From ZLKRG08 sp046094385 (GTDB taxonomy: Bacteria > Actinomycetota > Actinomycetes > Nanopelagicales > Nanopelagicaceae), in assembly GCA_046094385.1 (NCBI GenBank), contig JBJTHJ010000085.1, positions 1 through 19,724 on the forward strand: a stretch of DNA of 19,724 nt, in the 5' to 3' direction. The notes under the pieces are model-generated. The model saw only the letters and a list, made by a program, of their open reading frames with translations. It ran no database searches and had not been told where the DNA came from. Positions 6,476 through 13,931 of the stretch are shown in pieces. Each line of letters opens with the position of its first letter. Position 1 is the first letter of the stretch. Made by a program: the position numbers and the translations under genes.

Positions 6476-7351
6476 ATGAATCAACCCACTCTCAATCCCG
6501 AGAGTGGGTTTTTTCGTGCCAAAATCACTTTGGCATATGACGGTACAAATTTCTATGGATGGGGCAAGCAACTAGATCGTAGAACCGTTCAAGGCGAGAT
6601 CGAGGGCGTACTTAGCACTCTCTATCGCCGTGAGATAGAGACGGTGGTGGCAGGTCGCACCGATGCAGGGGTGCATGCAAGTGGGCAAGTGATACATGTT
6701 GATCTACCTATTGGAGGTCAATCAGACTTTGGTTTTGAATTCGAGGATCTGGGATATCGCTTGAATCGTATCCTTACGGATGAGATTCGAATCAAAGAGG
6801 TGATCCGCGCCCCTTTGAATTTTCATGCGCGATTTGGTGCATTGCGTAGACATTATCTTTATAAGATCCAAGATGGCTCTGGCCTGATCGAACCTGTAAA
6901 ACGCCTAGATATCACTCCTTGGTACCGGCAATTAGATTTGGAAAAGATGAATTCTGCAGCTTCGCAATTGATCGGCGAACATGATTTCTTCAGTTACGCG
7001 AAATATCGCGAACATGCGACTACGATTCGAAAGCTAGAGAGATTTGATTTTTCACGTGAAGCAGATGGGTTAATAATCAGCCATATCAGCGCTGATGCTT
7101 TCTGCTACAACATGGTTCGTGCATTAATCGGTACTTTGGTCTACATCGGTGAAGGTAGATTCCCAATAACTTGGGCGAAGGAGATTTTGGAAAAAAGAGA
7201 GCGGCCATCTGATTCGGTAGTCTTCCCGGCCCGTGGCCTTACCTTTATTGGCGTTGACTATCCGCAAGATTCGCTTTTGGCAGATCGTGCAAATCAGGCA
7301 TTGGGCATAAGAGATGCAGCTGGAAATCTAGAAGATGACGGAGAGAATTAA
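6476..7351 (+). CDS. truA: tRNA pseudouridine(38-40) synthase TruA
   Basis: TruA isomerises uridines 38-40 of the tRNA anticodon stem-loop to pseudouridine. The 291-residue product has the YDGTNFYGW motif (21-29), the catalytic loop AGRTDAGVHASGQV with D63 as the nucleophile, FHARFGALRRHYLYKI, and the C-terminal FCYNMVRALIGTLVYIGEGR. The ATG at 6476 lies 15 nt after rplQ and has no good Shine-Dalgarno. An intrinsic terminator occupies codons 3-13. No other in-frame ATG, GTG or TTG lies between it and residue 19 (TTG at 6530), which would cut into the first beta-strand, so 6476 is the best start. The gene may depend on terminator read-through or on translation melting the hairpin. Confidence 0.93.
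   Translation: MNQPTLNPESGFFRAKITLAYDGTNFYGWGKQLDRRTVQGEIEGVLSTLYRREIETVVAGRTDAGVHASGQVIHVDLPIGGQSDFGFEFEDLGYRLNRILTDEIRIKEVIRAPLNFHARFGALRRHYLYKIQDGSGLIEPVKRLDITPWYRQLDLEKMNSAASQLIGEHDFFSYAKYREHATTIRKLERFDFSREADGLIISHISADAFCYNMVRALIGTLVYIGEGRFPITWAKEILEKRERPSDSVVFPARGLTFIGVDYPQDSLLADRANQALGIRDAAGNLEDDGEN
6483..6514 (+). terminator. Intrinsic terminator of the alpha operon, inside the truA 5' end
   Basis: A perfect 11-bp stem (AACCCACTCTC 6483-6493 with GAGAGTGGGTT 6500-6510, loop 6494-6499) is followed by TTTT to 6514, making six consecutive T from 6509. It starts 23 nt after the rplQ stop. It also falls 7 nt after the truA ATG, so its bases encode residues 3-13 of TruA. It should reduce transcription from the ribosomal operon into truA. 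Confidence 0.88.
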
Positions 7352-8953
7352 TTGGGCCATATTGATGTAAGCGGCGTGGAATTCTCGCTTTCGGATGGCC
7401 GGGTACTTTTAAACGAGGTCTCATTTAGGGTTGGTGATGGCCATAAAGTGGCTTTGATTGGTCCAAATGGCTCAGGTAAAACCACCTTGCTAAAGATGAT
7501 TGCAGGCGATCTGGAACCTGAGGCAGGCAGCGTGGCAATAACTGGTGGTTTAGGTGTGATGCGCCAATTCATCGGAAGTGTTCGAGATGAATCAACGGTG
7601 CGAGATCTTTTATTGACTGTTGCCCCTAAAAGAATCCGTGAGGCAGCTGCAAATATAAAAATCACTGAAGAAAGAATGTATGAAACAGGTGAAGAGAAGG
7701 ATCAAATGGCATATGCCGAAGCCATCGTCGAATGGGGCGATGCAGGCGGATATGACTTTGAAGTCATTTGGGATACCTGCTGCACTGAAACTTTGGGTAA
7801 GCCATTTGAAGCGGTGGCTGATCGGAAGGTAAATACATTGTCAGGTGGCGAGCAGAAGAAGTTGGTAGTTCGCGCATTGATGGAAGGCCCCGAAGAGACG
7901 CTGCTCTTAGATGAACCTGATAACTATCTAGATGTACCTTCTAAGCGTTGGCTAGAAGAGATCATCAAAGAGACTAAGAAGACGGTGTTATTTGTCAGCC
8001 ATGATCGTGAATTACTCGAAGAGGTTGCAACCAAGATCGTAGCGCTAGAGCAAGGGCATAGTGGAAACACCGCCTGGGTACATGGTGGCAAGTTCTCAAC
8101 TTGGCACGAAGCGCGCAGGGCTCGAAATGAGCGATTTGCCGAAGTATTGCTTCGATGGGAGCAGGAGCATGCTCGGCTAAAAGAGTTGGTATTAACCTTA
8201 CGTAACCAAGCTAAATCCTCACCCGATATGGCAAGTAAATATCGTGCGATGCAGACTCGCTTGCGCAAATTTGAAGAGCTCGGTGCACCGCCAGCGCCAC
8301 CTATCGAACAGAATGTTCGCGTTGGCTTAAGGGGCGGACGTACCGGTGTTCGCGCATTAACATTTGAAAACTTTGCACTTACCGGACTTACTGAAAGCTT
8401 TAACTTTGAGGTCTTTTACGGTGATCGGATTGCGGTGCTTGGAAAGAATGGTTCAGGCAAATCGCACTTCTTGCGATTAATAGGTGGCGACAAGAGCGTA
8501 AAACATTCTGGTGAATTCAAATATGGTGCCAGAGTTGAGGTGGGCTACTTTGCCCAGACCCATGCCCATCCAGAATTTGAGGATAAGACTTTGATTGAGA
8601 TTCTCTGGGAAGAGCATTCGCTTCAACTTGGTGCGGCCAAATCTGTTTTGGGTAAATACGAAATCGACCAAGCCTCGAATCAAAAATTCTCACAATTATC
8701 TGGGGGACAACAGGCGCGCTTTCAAGTATTACTTCTGGAATTAGCAGGAGATACTTTGTTATTACTCGATGAGCCAACTGATAACTTAGATTTAGCAAGT
8801 GCCGAAAGTTTGGAGAATGCGTTAAACCAGTATGAAGGTACGGTGCTAACTGTTACGCATGATCGCTGGTTCTGTCGTGGCTTCACAAGATTCTTGATTT
8901 TTGGGGCAAATGGCCACGTATATGAAGCCAATGAGCCGGTTTTCGACCATTAA
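7352..8953 (+). CDS. ABC-F family ATPase (translation-associated, two ABC domains)
   Basis: ABC-F proteins have two fused nucleotide-binding domains and no membrane part; characterised members bind the ribosomal E-site and rescue or regulate translation, some giving antibiotic resistance. Domain 1 has Walker A GPNGSGKTT (37-45), signature LSGGEQ (163-168) and Walker B LLLDEPDN (184-191, E188). Domain 2 has GKNGSGKSH (364-372), LSGGQQARF (449-457) and LLLLDEPTDNLD (469-480, E474). The linker, about residues 250-315, is charged and helical with a short tip. DEPDNYLD and DEPTDNLD, instead of DEPTNHLD, recall an actinobacterial subgroup (from memory). The TTG start directly follows the truA stop (TAATTG) after GGAGAG, and no ATG fits. 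The specific role is unknown. Confidence 0.9.
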   Translation: MGHIDVSGVEFSLSDGRVLLNEVSFRVGDGHKVALIGPNGSGKTTLLKMIAGDLEPEAGSVAITGGLGVMRQFIGSVRDESTVRDLLLTVAPKRIREAAANIKITEERMYETGEEKDQMAYAEAIVEWGDAGGYDFEVIWDTCCTETLGKPFEAVADRKVNTLSGGEQKKLVVRALMEGPEETLLLDEPDNYLDVPSKRWLEEIIKETKKTVLFVSHDRELLEEVATKIVALEQGHSGNTAWVHGGKFSTWHEARRARNERFAEVLLRWEQEHARLKELVLTLRNQAKSSPDMASKYRAMQTRLRKFEELGAPPAPPIEQNVRVGLRGGRTGVRALTFENFALTGLTESFNFEVFYGDRIAVLGKNGSGKSHFLRLIGGDKSVKHSGEFKYGARVEVGYFAQTHAHPEFEDKTLIEILWEEHSLQLGAAKSVLGKYEIDQASNQKFSQLSGGQQARFQVLLLELAGDTLLLLDEPTDNLDLASAESLENALNQYEGTVLTVTHDRWFCRGFTRFLIFGANGHVYEANEPVFDH

Positions 8954-8963
8954 AGTCCTCGTT

Positions 8964-8993
8964 TTGACCTCTTATACGCCTAAAAGGTAACCT
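8964..8993 (+). promoter_or_regulatory. Predicted promoter of rplM-rpsI
   Basis: TTGACC (8964-8969) is an actinobacterial-type -35 box; TAACCT (8988-8993) follows after 18 nt and fits the TANNNT -10 pattern. Transcription would start near 9000, leaving a leader of about 65 nt before the rplM GTG. The leader contains CCACG (9009-9013) and CGTGG (9025-9029), which can form a small hairpin before the ribosome-binding site AAGGAG. The same -10 hexamer occurs upstream of groES. Confidence 0.6.
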
Positions 8994-9066
8994 ACTCCTC
9001 TGCCATTCCCACGTGGACAAAGCTCGTGGAGTTGCTAGAAATCAAGAAATTGAAGGAGTAAGAAGC

Positions 9067-9522
9067 GTGCGCACATATAGCCCGAAGCCTGGCGATGCAG
9101 TCCGTAACTGGTACATCATCGATGCACAGGATGTAGTTCTCGGTCGTTTAGCGACCCATGCCGCTGCGCTACTTCGCGGAAAGCATAAGTCAACTTTTGC
9201 AGCATATATGGATATGGGAGACTTTGTAATTGTCATCAACGCAGAGAAGGTTTCGCTATCCGGAAGCAAGAAGACCCAGAAGTTAGCTCATCGCCACTCT
9301 GGTTTTCCAGGAGGTTTAACTTCAACTGTTTACGGTGATTTGATGGAGAAGCATCCAACCCGTGCAGTTGAGAAGGCGATCAAGGGAATGTTGCCTAAAA
9401 ATTCAATTGGCCGAGCACAAGCCACCAAGCTAAAAGTTTATGCAGGTTCAGAGCATCCACATGCTTCGCAAGCTCCGACTCCATATGTTTTTGATCAAGT
9501 CTCACAGATTGTAAAGAAATAA
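9067..9522 (+). CDS. rplM: 50S ribosomal protein L13
   Basis: L13 is an early-assembly protein of the large subunit. The 151-residue product reads (M)RTYSPKPGDAVRNWYIIDAQDVVLGRLAT at the start and has the central HMDMGD-like YMDMGDFVIVINAEKVSLSG and KAIKGMLPKNSIGR motifs. The GTG at 9067 is chosen because AAGGAG at 9052-9057 precedes it at good distance and because actinobacterial L13 begins exactly with RTYSPKP. An in-frame GTG at 9013 would add 18 residues not seen in the family and falls in the leader. Transcription is predicted to begin at its own promoter, with rpsI downstream. Confidence 0.97.
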   Translation: MRTYSPKPGDAVRNWYIIDAQDVVLGRLATHAAALLRGKHKSTFAAYMDMGDFVIVINAEKVSLSGSKKTQKLAHRHSGFPGGLTSTVYGDLMEKHPTRAVEKAIKGMLPKNSIGRAQATKLKVYAGSEHPHASQAPTPYVFDQVSQIVKK

Positions 9523-9557
9523 AGAACCAGAAGAACCAGAAGAACTAGAAGAATAAG
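9522..9557 (+). repeat. Purine-rich 9-bp tandem repeat between rplM and rpsI
   Basis: Four 9-bp units follow each other: AAGAACCAG (9522-9530), AAGAACCAG (9531-9539), AAGAACTAG (9540-9548) and AAGAATAAG (9549-9557). The first two are identical and the others diverge by one to three bases. The array begins at the last base of the rplM stop codon and stays open in the rplM frame until TAA at 9562-9564. It forms most of the 53-nt spacer before rpsI. It probably arose by slippage; no function is evident. Confidence 0.8.
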
Positions 9558-9575
9558 AAAATAAAGGGAATATAA

Positions 9576-10055
9576 ATGTCAGATCAGAACTTGTTAGAAG
9601 ACGAGAACGTTCCAACTTCTTACTCTTCATCGACCCCTGCACCAGCTACCAACCGCCCAGCTGTCAAAGCGCCAGGTGCCGGTACTGGTCGTCGTAAAGA
9701 GGCTGTTGCTCGCGTCCGTCTTGTGCCGGGTTCAGGCCGTTGGGTTGTAAATGGCAAAGCGCTTCCTGATTATTTTCCAAATAAAGTTCACCAACAATTA
9801 GTCTCTGAGCCATTTCGTACCGTTGGTGCAGAGAATCAATACGATGTCTTTGCACGTATCGATGGTGGTGGAGTCTCTGGCCAAGCAGGTGCACTTCGCC
9901 TAGGCGTAGCACGTGCGCTAAATGCAATTGATACTGATGCCAATCGTCCAGCGCTAAAGAAAGCTGGTTTCCTAACACGAGATGCACGTGTTATCGAGCG
10001 TAAGAAGTACGGTCTAAAGAAGGCTCGTAAGCGCTCTCAATACAGCAAGCGTTAA
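9576..10055 (+). CDS. rpsI: 30S ribosomal protein S9
   Basis: S9 is in the 30S head; its C-terminal tail reaches the P-site tRNA anticodon. The 159-residue product has the full core from GTGRRKEAVARVRLVPGSG (about 36-54), with GGGVSGQAGALRLGVARAL in the centre and the invariant KKARKRSQYSKR C-terminus. A Ser/Thr/Pro/Ala-rich, acidic N-terminal extension of about 30 residues precedes the core, as in several actinobacterial S9 proteins; E. coli S9 is 130 residues. The ATG follows AAAGGGA (9563-9569). It is paired with rplM, as in nearly all bacteria. Confidence 0.97.
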   Translation: MSDQNLLEDENVPTSYSSSTPAPATNRPAVKAPGAGTGRRKEAVARVRLVPGSGRWVVNGKALPDYFPNKVHQQLVSEPFRTVGAENQYDVFARIDGGGVSGQAGALRLGVARALNAIDTDANRPALKKAGFLTRDARVIERKKYGLKKARKRSQYSKR

Positions 10056-10077
10056 TTTCAACTTACTGGGGCGGTTA

Positions 10078-11433
10078 ATGACCGAACGGAAGCGCCTATT
10101 CGGTACCGATGGTATTCGTGGCCTGGCCAATCGTGAATTAACCGCCGAACTTGCACTCAATGTCGCCGTAGCTGCGGCGCATATTCTCATCGAATCATTG
10201 CAGGATCCTTCAAATAATCGCCCAAAAGCGATCGTTGGTAGCGATTCACGCGCATCCGGGGAGTTTCTAGAAGCTGCAGTGGTGGCAGGCCTAACTAGCG
10301 CTGGTGTCGATGTCTATCGCGTCGGTGTACTTCCAACTCCAGCAATTGCTTTCTTAGTTGCAGAAAGTGGCGCAGATTTGGGAGTGATGCTCTCGGCATC
10401 GCATAATCCGATGCCAGATAACGGAATCAAATTATTTGCTCGTGGTGGTGGAAAGCTAGATGATGCCATCGAAGATTTAATTGAAGCGCGCATTGGCGAA
10501 CCATGGCAACGACCAACTGGTAGAGCCGTGGGCCGAGTCATTGAAGATCAGGCTGCGTCGGAGCGCTATCTGAATCATTTGCTCAAGACAGTCACGGTCA
10601 AACTAGATGGCTTAAAGGTCGTAGTGGATTGTGCAAATGGCGCTGCCAGTTTTGTAGCACCAGAGGCGTTACGTCGTGCTGGAGCAGAGGTGATTGCAGT
10701 AGCCAATACCCCTGATGGCTGGAACATTAATGATGGAGTGGGATCAACCCATCTAGATTTTCTAAAACAATCCGTAATCCAAAGTAACGCCAATTTGGGA
10801 ATTGCGCATGATGGTGATGCTGATCGTTGTTTGGCAGTTGATGGGGATGGAAATTTGGTAGATGGCGATCAAATCATCGCCATCCTTGCTGCTGGTCTTA
10901 AATCCCGAAACGAGCTGCCAAAATCCACAGTGGTAGCTACCGTCATGAGTAACTTGGGATTCTTTAAAGCGATGGAGCGTGAGAACATCAATGTAGAAGT
11001 CACTGCGGTAGGTGATCGCTATGTTTTAGAGAAGATGTTAAGTGAAGATTTGATTTTAGGTGGAGAACAATCTGGGCATGTGATTTTCCGTAAATATGCC
11101 AATACTGGTGATGGAATATTGACGGCTTTGCTCTTACTTCAAGAGATAAAGCGCTCCAATAATTCCTTAGCTGAAGCCGCGCGAATCATGCAGAAATTTC
11201 CACAAGTTTTGATCAATGTTAAGGATGTTGCGAAAGAAAAATTAGATAGCAATCAAGCGATTAAAACCGCAGTTGCAAATTCAGAAGCAGAATTGAATGG
11301 TTCCGGTAGGGTCTTATTAAGAGCATCAGGGACTGAAGCGCTAGTTAGAGTGATGGTGGAAGCGACCACTGATACGATTGCGTCTAATGTTGCAAAGCAA
11401 CTGGCCGAAGTAGTTAAGAAGGAACTGGGGTAA
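10078..11433 (+). CDS. glmM: Phosphoglucosamine mutase
   Basis: GlmM converts glucosamine-6-phosphate to glucosamine-1-phosphate, the second step toward UDP-GlcNAc for peptidoglycan. The 451-residue product has all four domains of the phosphohexomutase family. RKRLFGTDGIRG is at 4-15. The phosphoserine loop MLSASHNPMPDNGIKLF is at 104-120, with S108 the expected phosphorylated residue. The Mg site DGDADR is at 245-250. The sugar loop GGEQSGH is at 328-334. The C-terminal phosphate-binding loop reads RASGTEA (415-421) rather than the usual RPSGTEP; both prolines are replaced by alanine. The ATG follows GGGGCGG after rpsI. The next gene, glmS, starts 5 nt downstream and supplies its substrate. 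Confidence 0.97.
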   Translation: MTERKRLFGTDGIRGLANRELTAELALNVAVAAAHILIESLQDPSNNRPKAIVGSDSRASGEFLEAAVVAGLTSAGVDVYRVGVLPTPAIAFLVAESGADLGVMLSASHNPMPDNGIKLFARGGGKLDDAIEDLIEARIGEPWQRPTGRAVGRVIEDQAASERYLNHLLKTVTVKLDGLKVVVDCANGAASFVAPEALRRAGAEVIAVANTPDGWNINDGVGSTHLDFLKQSVIQSNANLGIAHDGDADRCLAVDGDGNLVDGDQIIAILAAGLKSRNELPKSTVVATVMSNLGFFKAMERENINVEVTAVGDRYVLEKMLSEDLILGGEQSGHVIFRKYANTGDGILTALLLLQEIKRSNNSLAEAARIMQKFPQVLINVKDVAKEKLDSNQAIKTAVANSEAELNGSGRVLLRASGTEALVRVMVEATTDTIASNVAKQLAEVVKKELG

Positions 11434-11438
11434 TAAGA

Positions 11439-13271
11439 GTGTGCGGAATTGTGGGATATACAGGGCCACAATCTGCAGCCACACCTTTGATCGAAGGTTT
11501 ACGTCGCCTGGAGTATCGGGGTTATGACTCTGCCGGAATCGCACTTGGCACCTCCAATAAGTTATTTGTAGAAAAGCGCGCTGGAAAACTAGCAAACCTT
11601 GAGAGTGAATTAGGTTCAGTTCCAGAAGTCCACTCAGGTATCGGTCACACCAGATGGGCAACGCATGGAGGTCCAACCGATCGCAATGCTCATCCACATC
11701 TGGATAATGAGCAGAAACTAGCGGTTATCCATAACGGAATCATTGAAAATTACTCGGATTTAAAGGCGGAATTACAATCTGCTGGCCACACTTTTCATTC
11801 AGAGACTGATACCGAGTCAGTTGCACATCTTTTGAGCGATTTACGAAAAGAGCATGGGGGAGATTTAACGGTCGCGATGCGCGAGGCCGTCAAAAGATTA
11901 CGTGGCTCTTTTACATTATTGGCAGTACATGCCGATAAGCCCGAATTAATCGTAGGAGTCCGCCGTAACTCACCACTAGTTGTAGGTCTTGGCGATGGTG
12001 AAAATTTCATGGCATCTGATGTGGCTGCCTTTATTGAATATACCAAGCGCGCCGTGGAGTTAGGTCAAGATGAAGTTGTGACTATCACTCCAAATTCAAT
12101 CTCAATCACTGACTTAGCTGGTACTCCCGTTACACCCAAGGAGTATCAAATCACGTGGGATGCTGCCGCTGCCGAGAAGGGTGGCTTTGCACATTTCATG
12201 CTTAAAGAGATATTTGAACAACCCAAAGCCGTCGCTGACACCTTGATTGGCAGGTTGAATAATGGTCAAATTTCATTAGATGAATTGAAATTAAGTGAAT
12301 CAGAATTAAATTCACTCCAAAAAATCGTGGTCATTGCCTGCGGCACCGCTTATCACGCTGGCTTAGTTGCTAAATATGCGATTGAGAAGTGGGCCAAGAT
12401 TCCCGTTGAAGTTGAGCTAGCCAGCGAATTTAGATACCGCGATCCATTGGTGGATCAGAAGACCTTGGTAATCGCAATCTCACAATCCGGCGAGACCATG
12501 GACACTTTGATGGCGCTTCGCCATGCCAAAGATAAAGGTGCAAAAGTTCTAGCGGTATGTAATACCAATAGTTCGACTATTCCAAGAGAATCGGATGCCG
12601 TCATCTATACCCATGCTGGTCCAGAGATTGCAGTCGCGTCTACCAAAGCTTTGCTAACCCAAATTATCGCTACCTATCTGATTGCACTTTATTTTGGCCA
12701 AATCCGAGGGGTAATTAGCAATACGGAAATTATTGATATCTATAACCAGATGCAGGAGCTTCCGGCCAAACTGGAACAGATCCTAGAGACAGTTGAACCG
12801 TTACGAGAACTAACTCGCAAATTTGCAGATCAAAACACCGTCTTGTTCTTGGGTAGGCATGTAGGTTATCCAATCGCATTAGAAGGTGCACTGAAGTTAA
12901 AGGAATTGGCTTACATCCATGCTGAGGGTTTTGCAGGTGGCGAGCTTAAACATGGCCCGATTGCCTTGATTGAACCAGGAACACCAGTGATCGCAATTGT
13001 TCCCAATACTCAAGAACATGGTTTAGACGAGAAGATGCTCTCAAATATCCAAGAGGTTAAAGCGCGTGGCGCTAATGTCATCGCGATTGCATCTGAAGGT
13101 ATCGAAATTCCAGGTGCCACTCATCTAATTCGAATTCCAAGCACCATGCAAATATTGCAACCAGTCTTAGCGGCGGTCCCGCTACAAGTTTTTGCCTACG
13201 AGATGGCGGTGGCTCGCGGTACGGATGTAGATCAACCCCGAAATCTGGCTAAATCCGTCACGGTTGAGTAA
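11439..13271 (+). CDS. glmS: Glutamine--fructose-6-phosphate aminotransferase (isomerizing)
   Basis: GlmS makes glucosamine-6-phosphate from fructose-6-phosphate and glutamine, the first committed step of amino-sugar synthesis. The 610-residue product is full length. The N-terminal glutaminase domain starts MCGIVGYTG with nucleophile C2 exposed after Met removal, followed by RGYDSAG (27-33), GHTRWATHG (69-77) and HNGIIENY (98-105). Two SIS isomerase domains follow, with ACGTAYHAG (300-308), SQSGETMDT (348-356) and the late EGFAGGELKHGP. The C-terminus QPRNLAKSVTVE is canonical. The start is GTG, 5 nt after the glmM stop; that gap has no room for a glmS ribozyme, so feedback by that element is excluded here. 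Confidence 0.98.
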   Translation: MCGIVGYTGPQSAATPLIEGLRRLEYRGYDSAGIALGTSNKLFVEKRAGKLANLESELGSVPEVHSGIGHTRWATHGGPTDRNAHPHLDNEQKLAVIHNGIIENYSDLKAELQSAGHTFHSETDTESVAHLLSDLRKEHGGDLTVAMREAVKRLRGSFTLLAVHADKPELIVGVRRNSPLVVGLGDGENFMASDVAAFIEYTKRAVELGQDEVVTITPNSISITDLAGTPVTPKEYQITWDAAAAEKGGFAHFMLKEIFEQPKAVADTLIGRLNNGQISLDELKLSESELNSLQKIVVIACGTAYHAGLVAKYAIEKWAKIPVEVELASEFRYRDPLVDQKTLVIAISQSGETMDTLMALRHAKDKGAKVLAVCNTNSSTIPRESDAVIYTHAGPEIAVASTKALLTQIIATYLIALYFGQIRGVISNTEIIDIYNQMQELPAKLEQILETVEPLRELTRKFADQNTVLFLGRHVGYPIALEGALKLKELAYIHAEGFAGGELKHGPIALIEPGTPVIAIVPNTQEHGLDEKMLSNIQEVKARGANVIAIASEGIEIPGATHLIRIPSTMQILQPVLAAVPLQVFAYEMAVARGTDVDQPRNLAKSVTVE

Positions 13272-13927
13272 TGGATCCACGACGCCAAGAATTTAAGCGC
13301 GCCATCAGGTGGGCGAGCTTGTTATTACTAGGATTCTTTGCGGTAACTCATCAAGTGATAACCAACGGGCCATTGATCTCTTTAGATGCCAAAGTTTTCA
13401 ATACAGATAGGCCTTTTTTAACTCCGCTTGAGAAAGTCATCTTGCTGCGAATCGATAATCTGGGTTTGCGTGGCGTGACTGCAACAATTCTATTTATTGC
13501 AGCTTTCATAATCGCTAGAAGGTTTAAATCTTGGAGACCTTTGAATTTGTCGATTTTGGCGGTACTAGCACTTAACTTGGTTGTTGGTCTTGCCAAACTT
13601 GGCATCGGAAGAACCAAACCAAAATTAAACGTAGATTTGGTCTATGCCGGTGGTCTCTCTTATCCAAGCGGACATGCCTCAAATGCGATTTTAACTTGGG
13701 GGGTATTGGCATACATTCTCTATCGCTATTCACATCCTGATGCATGGCATCCTGTGGCAATGGGGGTGTTAGCTGCAATCTTCAGTTTGAGCGTCTGTAT
13801 CGTCTCAGCATTTCGAAATACCCATTGGATCAGCGATCTGCTAGGTGGCTTATTTATCGGAGGAGCATTGCTTGTTATGGTGATTGCGGTCGATAGATTT
13901 GTACCCTCTGAGAAACAGATCAGGTAG
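13271..13927 (+). CDS. PAP2-superfamily membrane phosphatase
   Basis: This is a type-2 phosphatidic-acid-phosphatase-like protein of 218 residues with five to six hydrophobic segments (about 13-30, 68-84, 92-113, 138-151, 162-180 and 191-208). The active-site motifs are present: K109 to P117 (KLGIGRTKP), PSGHA at 132-136 with H135, and R182-x2-HW-x2-D (R182, H185, D189). The family hydrolyses lipid phosphates or diphosphates at the membrane surface. Substrates may include undecaprenyl diphosphate, phosphatidate or phosphatidylglycerol phosphate; sequence alone does not decide. It starts on the last base of the glmS stop (TAATG) and ends 4 nt before acpS. This placement among cell-wall and lipid-cofactor genes makes undecaprenyl-diphosphate recycling a reasonable guess. 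Confidence 0.88.
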   Translation: MDPRRQEFKRAIRWASLLLLGFFAVTHQVITNGPLISLDAKVFNTDRPFLTPLEKVILLRIDNLGLRGVTATILFIAAFIIARRFKSWRPLNLSILAVLALNLVVGLAKLGIGRTKPKLNVDLVYAGGLSYPSGHASNAILTWGVLAYILYRYSHPDAWHPVAMGVLAAIFSLSVCIVSAFRNTHWISDLLGGLFIGGALLVMVIAVDRFVPSEKQIR

Positions 13928-13931
13928 CGCG

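Noticed and set aside
9013..9066. Upstream GTG start for rplM
   Set aside because: It adds 18 residues absent from the family and lacks a Shine-Dalgarno; GTG 9067 has AAGGAG and the canonical RTYSPKP start.
11434..11438. glmS ribozyme
   Set aside because: The gap between glmM and glmS is only 5 nt, too short for the ribozyme.
13884..13931. Upstream ATG start for acpS
   Set aside because: It overlaps the PAP2 gene and adds 16 residues before the conserved GIDVVDIARF region.
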